From positions 1-5,676 of the forward strand of contig JANQKX010000584.1 of the NCBI GenBank assembly GCA_028280915.1: a stretch of DNA of 5,676 nt, given 5' to 3'. Numbering within the stretch: the stretch's first letter is position 1; the number at the start of each line of letters is the position of its first letter. This document shows, piece by piece, positions 5,065 to 5,676 of this stretch. The stretch is from Kiloniellaceae bacterium. Its GTDB lineage: Bacteria; Pseudomonadota; Alphaproteobacteria; Kiloniellales; Kiloniellaceae. The translations under genes were made by a program, and so were the position numbers. The notes beneath the pieces are model-generated. The model was not told where the DNA came from. It did not search any database and saw only the letters and a program-made list of their open reading frames with translations.

Positions 5065-5490
5065 ATGTATGTACAGCGGATTCAAGACAAATTGGACGGC
5101 CACGCCATGGCCCGTAATCTGGGTCTGATCGGCCTGGCCTTTGGCCTCTTGCTCCTTAGCCTTTGCATCATCAAAACCGCGGCCGCACAGCCTCTCCCGG
5201 CTCTGGACGGGCTATCCGATCCGGCCGCGTCTCAGGCGCAGGTGCAACTGATCGCGTCGCAGCAAAGCAGGGCATCCGCCGGCGCAGCCAATGCCACCGC
5301 GGCGGCAGGCGCGCAGAACAGCCTGCCGGCGGCGCCCTTTTCCAAAGGGATCATGCAGCAGGGCTTCCTGTTCAGCGGCCCGGCCTTCACCGACGCCATG
5401 AGCAAGAGCCAACAGGCCGGCCCGCAGTCCTACGAGGTCTTCAAACAGCAGTTCATCGAGCCGGAAACCAAAAAGTTTCAGTTCTACTGA
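5065..5490 (+). CDS. Hypothetical exported or membrane-anchored Ala/Gln-rich protein
   Basis: I do not recognise this 141-residue protein. It has a polar N-terminus of about 17 residues with several charges, one hydrophobic stretch (about 19 to 36, LGLIGLAFGLLLLSLCII), then KTAAAQPLP. AAA-Q at 39 to 42 would be a plausible signal peptidase I site, leaving a mature protein of about 100 residues. Otherwise the stretch is an uncleaved anchor. No lipobox precedes Cys34. The middle (about 52 to 87) is rich in Ala, Gln and Ser and probably disordered; the end (about 90 to 141) has more varied residues, with MQQGFLFSGPAF and a closing ETKKFQFY, and looks folded. There are no cysteines after the hydrophobic stretch and no CXXCH, so it is not a c-type cytochrome. 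Codon and base usage resemble the ccm genes. It is probably a single-gene unit with a long leader. Confidence 0.75.
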   Translation: MYVQRIQDKLDGHAMARNLGLIGLAFGLLLLSLCIIKTAAAQPLPALDGLSDPAASQAQVQLIASQQSRASAGAANATAAAGAQNSLPAAPFSKGIMQQGFLFSGPAFTDAMSKSQQAGPQSYEVFKQQFIEPETKKFQFY

Positions 5491-5516
5491 TTTCTGGGCC
5501 TCTGATTTCTGGGCCT
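5487..5516 (+). repeat. Perfect 15-bp tandem duplication across a stop codon
   Basis: CTGATTTCTGGGCCT occurs twice head to tail (5487 to 5501 and 5502 to 5516). The first copy contains the TGA of the preceding gene (5488 to 5490). Because 15 is a multiple of three, the second TGA (5503 to 5505) is in the same frame. It looks like a recent slippage event. Confidence 0.9.
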
Positions 5517-5546
5517 CGGTGGTGCACAGCCCCGCGCGCACCACTG
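5517..5546 (+). terminator. Hairpin after the 5065 gene, possible terminator without a T run
   Basis: CGGTGGTGC (5517 to 5525) pairs with GCACCACTG (5538 to 5546), nine pairs including one G-T, around a 12-base loop. Only CCTTGAT follows, so intrinsic termination would be weak; it may instead protect the 3' end. A second hairpin follows, GGTCGGC (5560 to 5566) with GCCGATC (5577 to 5583). Confidence 0.35.
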
Positions 5547-5585
5547 CCTTGATATAGCCGGTCGGCATAGTCTCAGGCCGATCCG

Positions 5586-5626
5586 CCCGCCCCCTGCGAT
5601 AGCGCTGGACAACCAGCGCCGGCGGG
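5586..5626. repeat. Nested inverted repeat just before the last gene
   Basis: GCGCTGG (5602 to 5608) pairs with CCAGCGC (5613 to 5619) around ACAA, and an outer pair, CCCGCC (5586 to 5591) with GGCGGG (5621 to 5626), encloses it. It ends 13 bases before the ATG at 5640, so it could be an operator or a leader hairpin. Confidence 0.5.
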
Positions 5627-5639
5627 TGAAAACTGAGGT

Positions 5640-5676
5640 ATGTTCAGCATCGAAAAAATCACCCCCGCCATCGGTG
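5640..5676 (+). CDS. N-terminus of a possible TauD/TfdA-family dioxygenase (partial)
   Basis: Only 12 codons are visible before the edge: MFSIEKITPAIG. An N-terminus reading I-x-x-[IL]-TP-x-IGA is typical of the TauD/TfdA family of Fe(II)- and 2-oxoglutarate-dependent dioxygenases, which hydroxylate taurine or related substrates. That is a family resemblance from very few residues. A TGA lies in frame at 5634 to 5636, so no earlier start is possible. The ribosome binding site is poor: GAGG sits only one base before the ATG, and GGGTGA is about ten bases upstream. The iron-binding HxD...H residues would be beyond the window. Confidence 0.45.
   Translation, partial: MFSIEKITPAIG

Noticed and set aside
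4912..5103. 63-codon minus-strand frame opposite the leader and the start of the 5065 gene
   Set aside because: It has no ribosome binding site, and it overlaps the leader and the coding start of a better supported gene.

Overview
The window looks like part of an alphaproteobacterial chromosome, most likely from the Rhodospirillales or a relative. That placement is inferred from the GC-rich genes, the style of CcmE and CcmD, and CtrA-like TTAA-N7-TTAA sites between genes; no species can be named. About three quarters of it (1 to 4253, minus strand) is the front of a System I cytochrome c maturation operon in the order ccmA, ccmB, ccmC, ccmD, ccmE, ccmF. Gaps between genes are 13, 14, 13, -4 and 2 bases. 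ccmF runs off the left edge after 496 codons.

The six genes form one pathway. CcmA (ATPase) and CcmB (membrane subunit) form an ABC-type complex with CcmC and CcmD. CcmC loads heme onto His122 of the chaperone CcmE, ATP hydrolysis releases holo-CcmE, and CcmF takes the heme for ligation to apocytochrome c. ccmG and ccmH are not visible and would lie beyond the left edge, if present.

Between ccmA and the next gene (4254 to 5064) is 811 bases with no convincing protein gene but dense signals. Near ccmA these are an AT-rich promoter-like stretch and two palindromes. A GC-rich 11-bp hairpin followed by six Ts on the minus strand is a good intrinsic terminator, and it implies a separate short minus-strand transcript, a candidate structured small RNA with a C-rich loop. 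Further right come CtrA-like sites, a sigma70-like plus-strand promoter (-35 at 4832, -10 at 4855), a near-consensus CRP box (4880 to 4895) and a leader that could fold into a long closed stem plus a second hairpin.

The leader belongs to a plus-strand gene (5065 to 5490) for a 141-residue exported or membrane-anchored Ala/Gln-rich protein that I do not recognise. Its stop codon lies in a perfect 15-bp tandem duplication. After 149 bases rich in inverted repeats, the last 37 bases open a new reading frame whose 12 residues resemble the N-terminus of TauD/TfdA-type dioxygenases.

The ccm genes are secure. The small RNA, the leader structure and the regulator sites are read from the sequence by eye and remain hypotheses.
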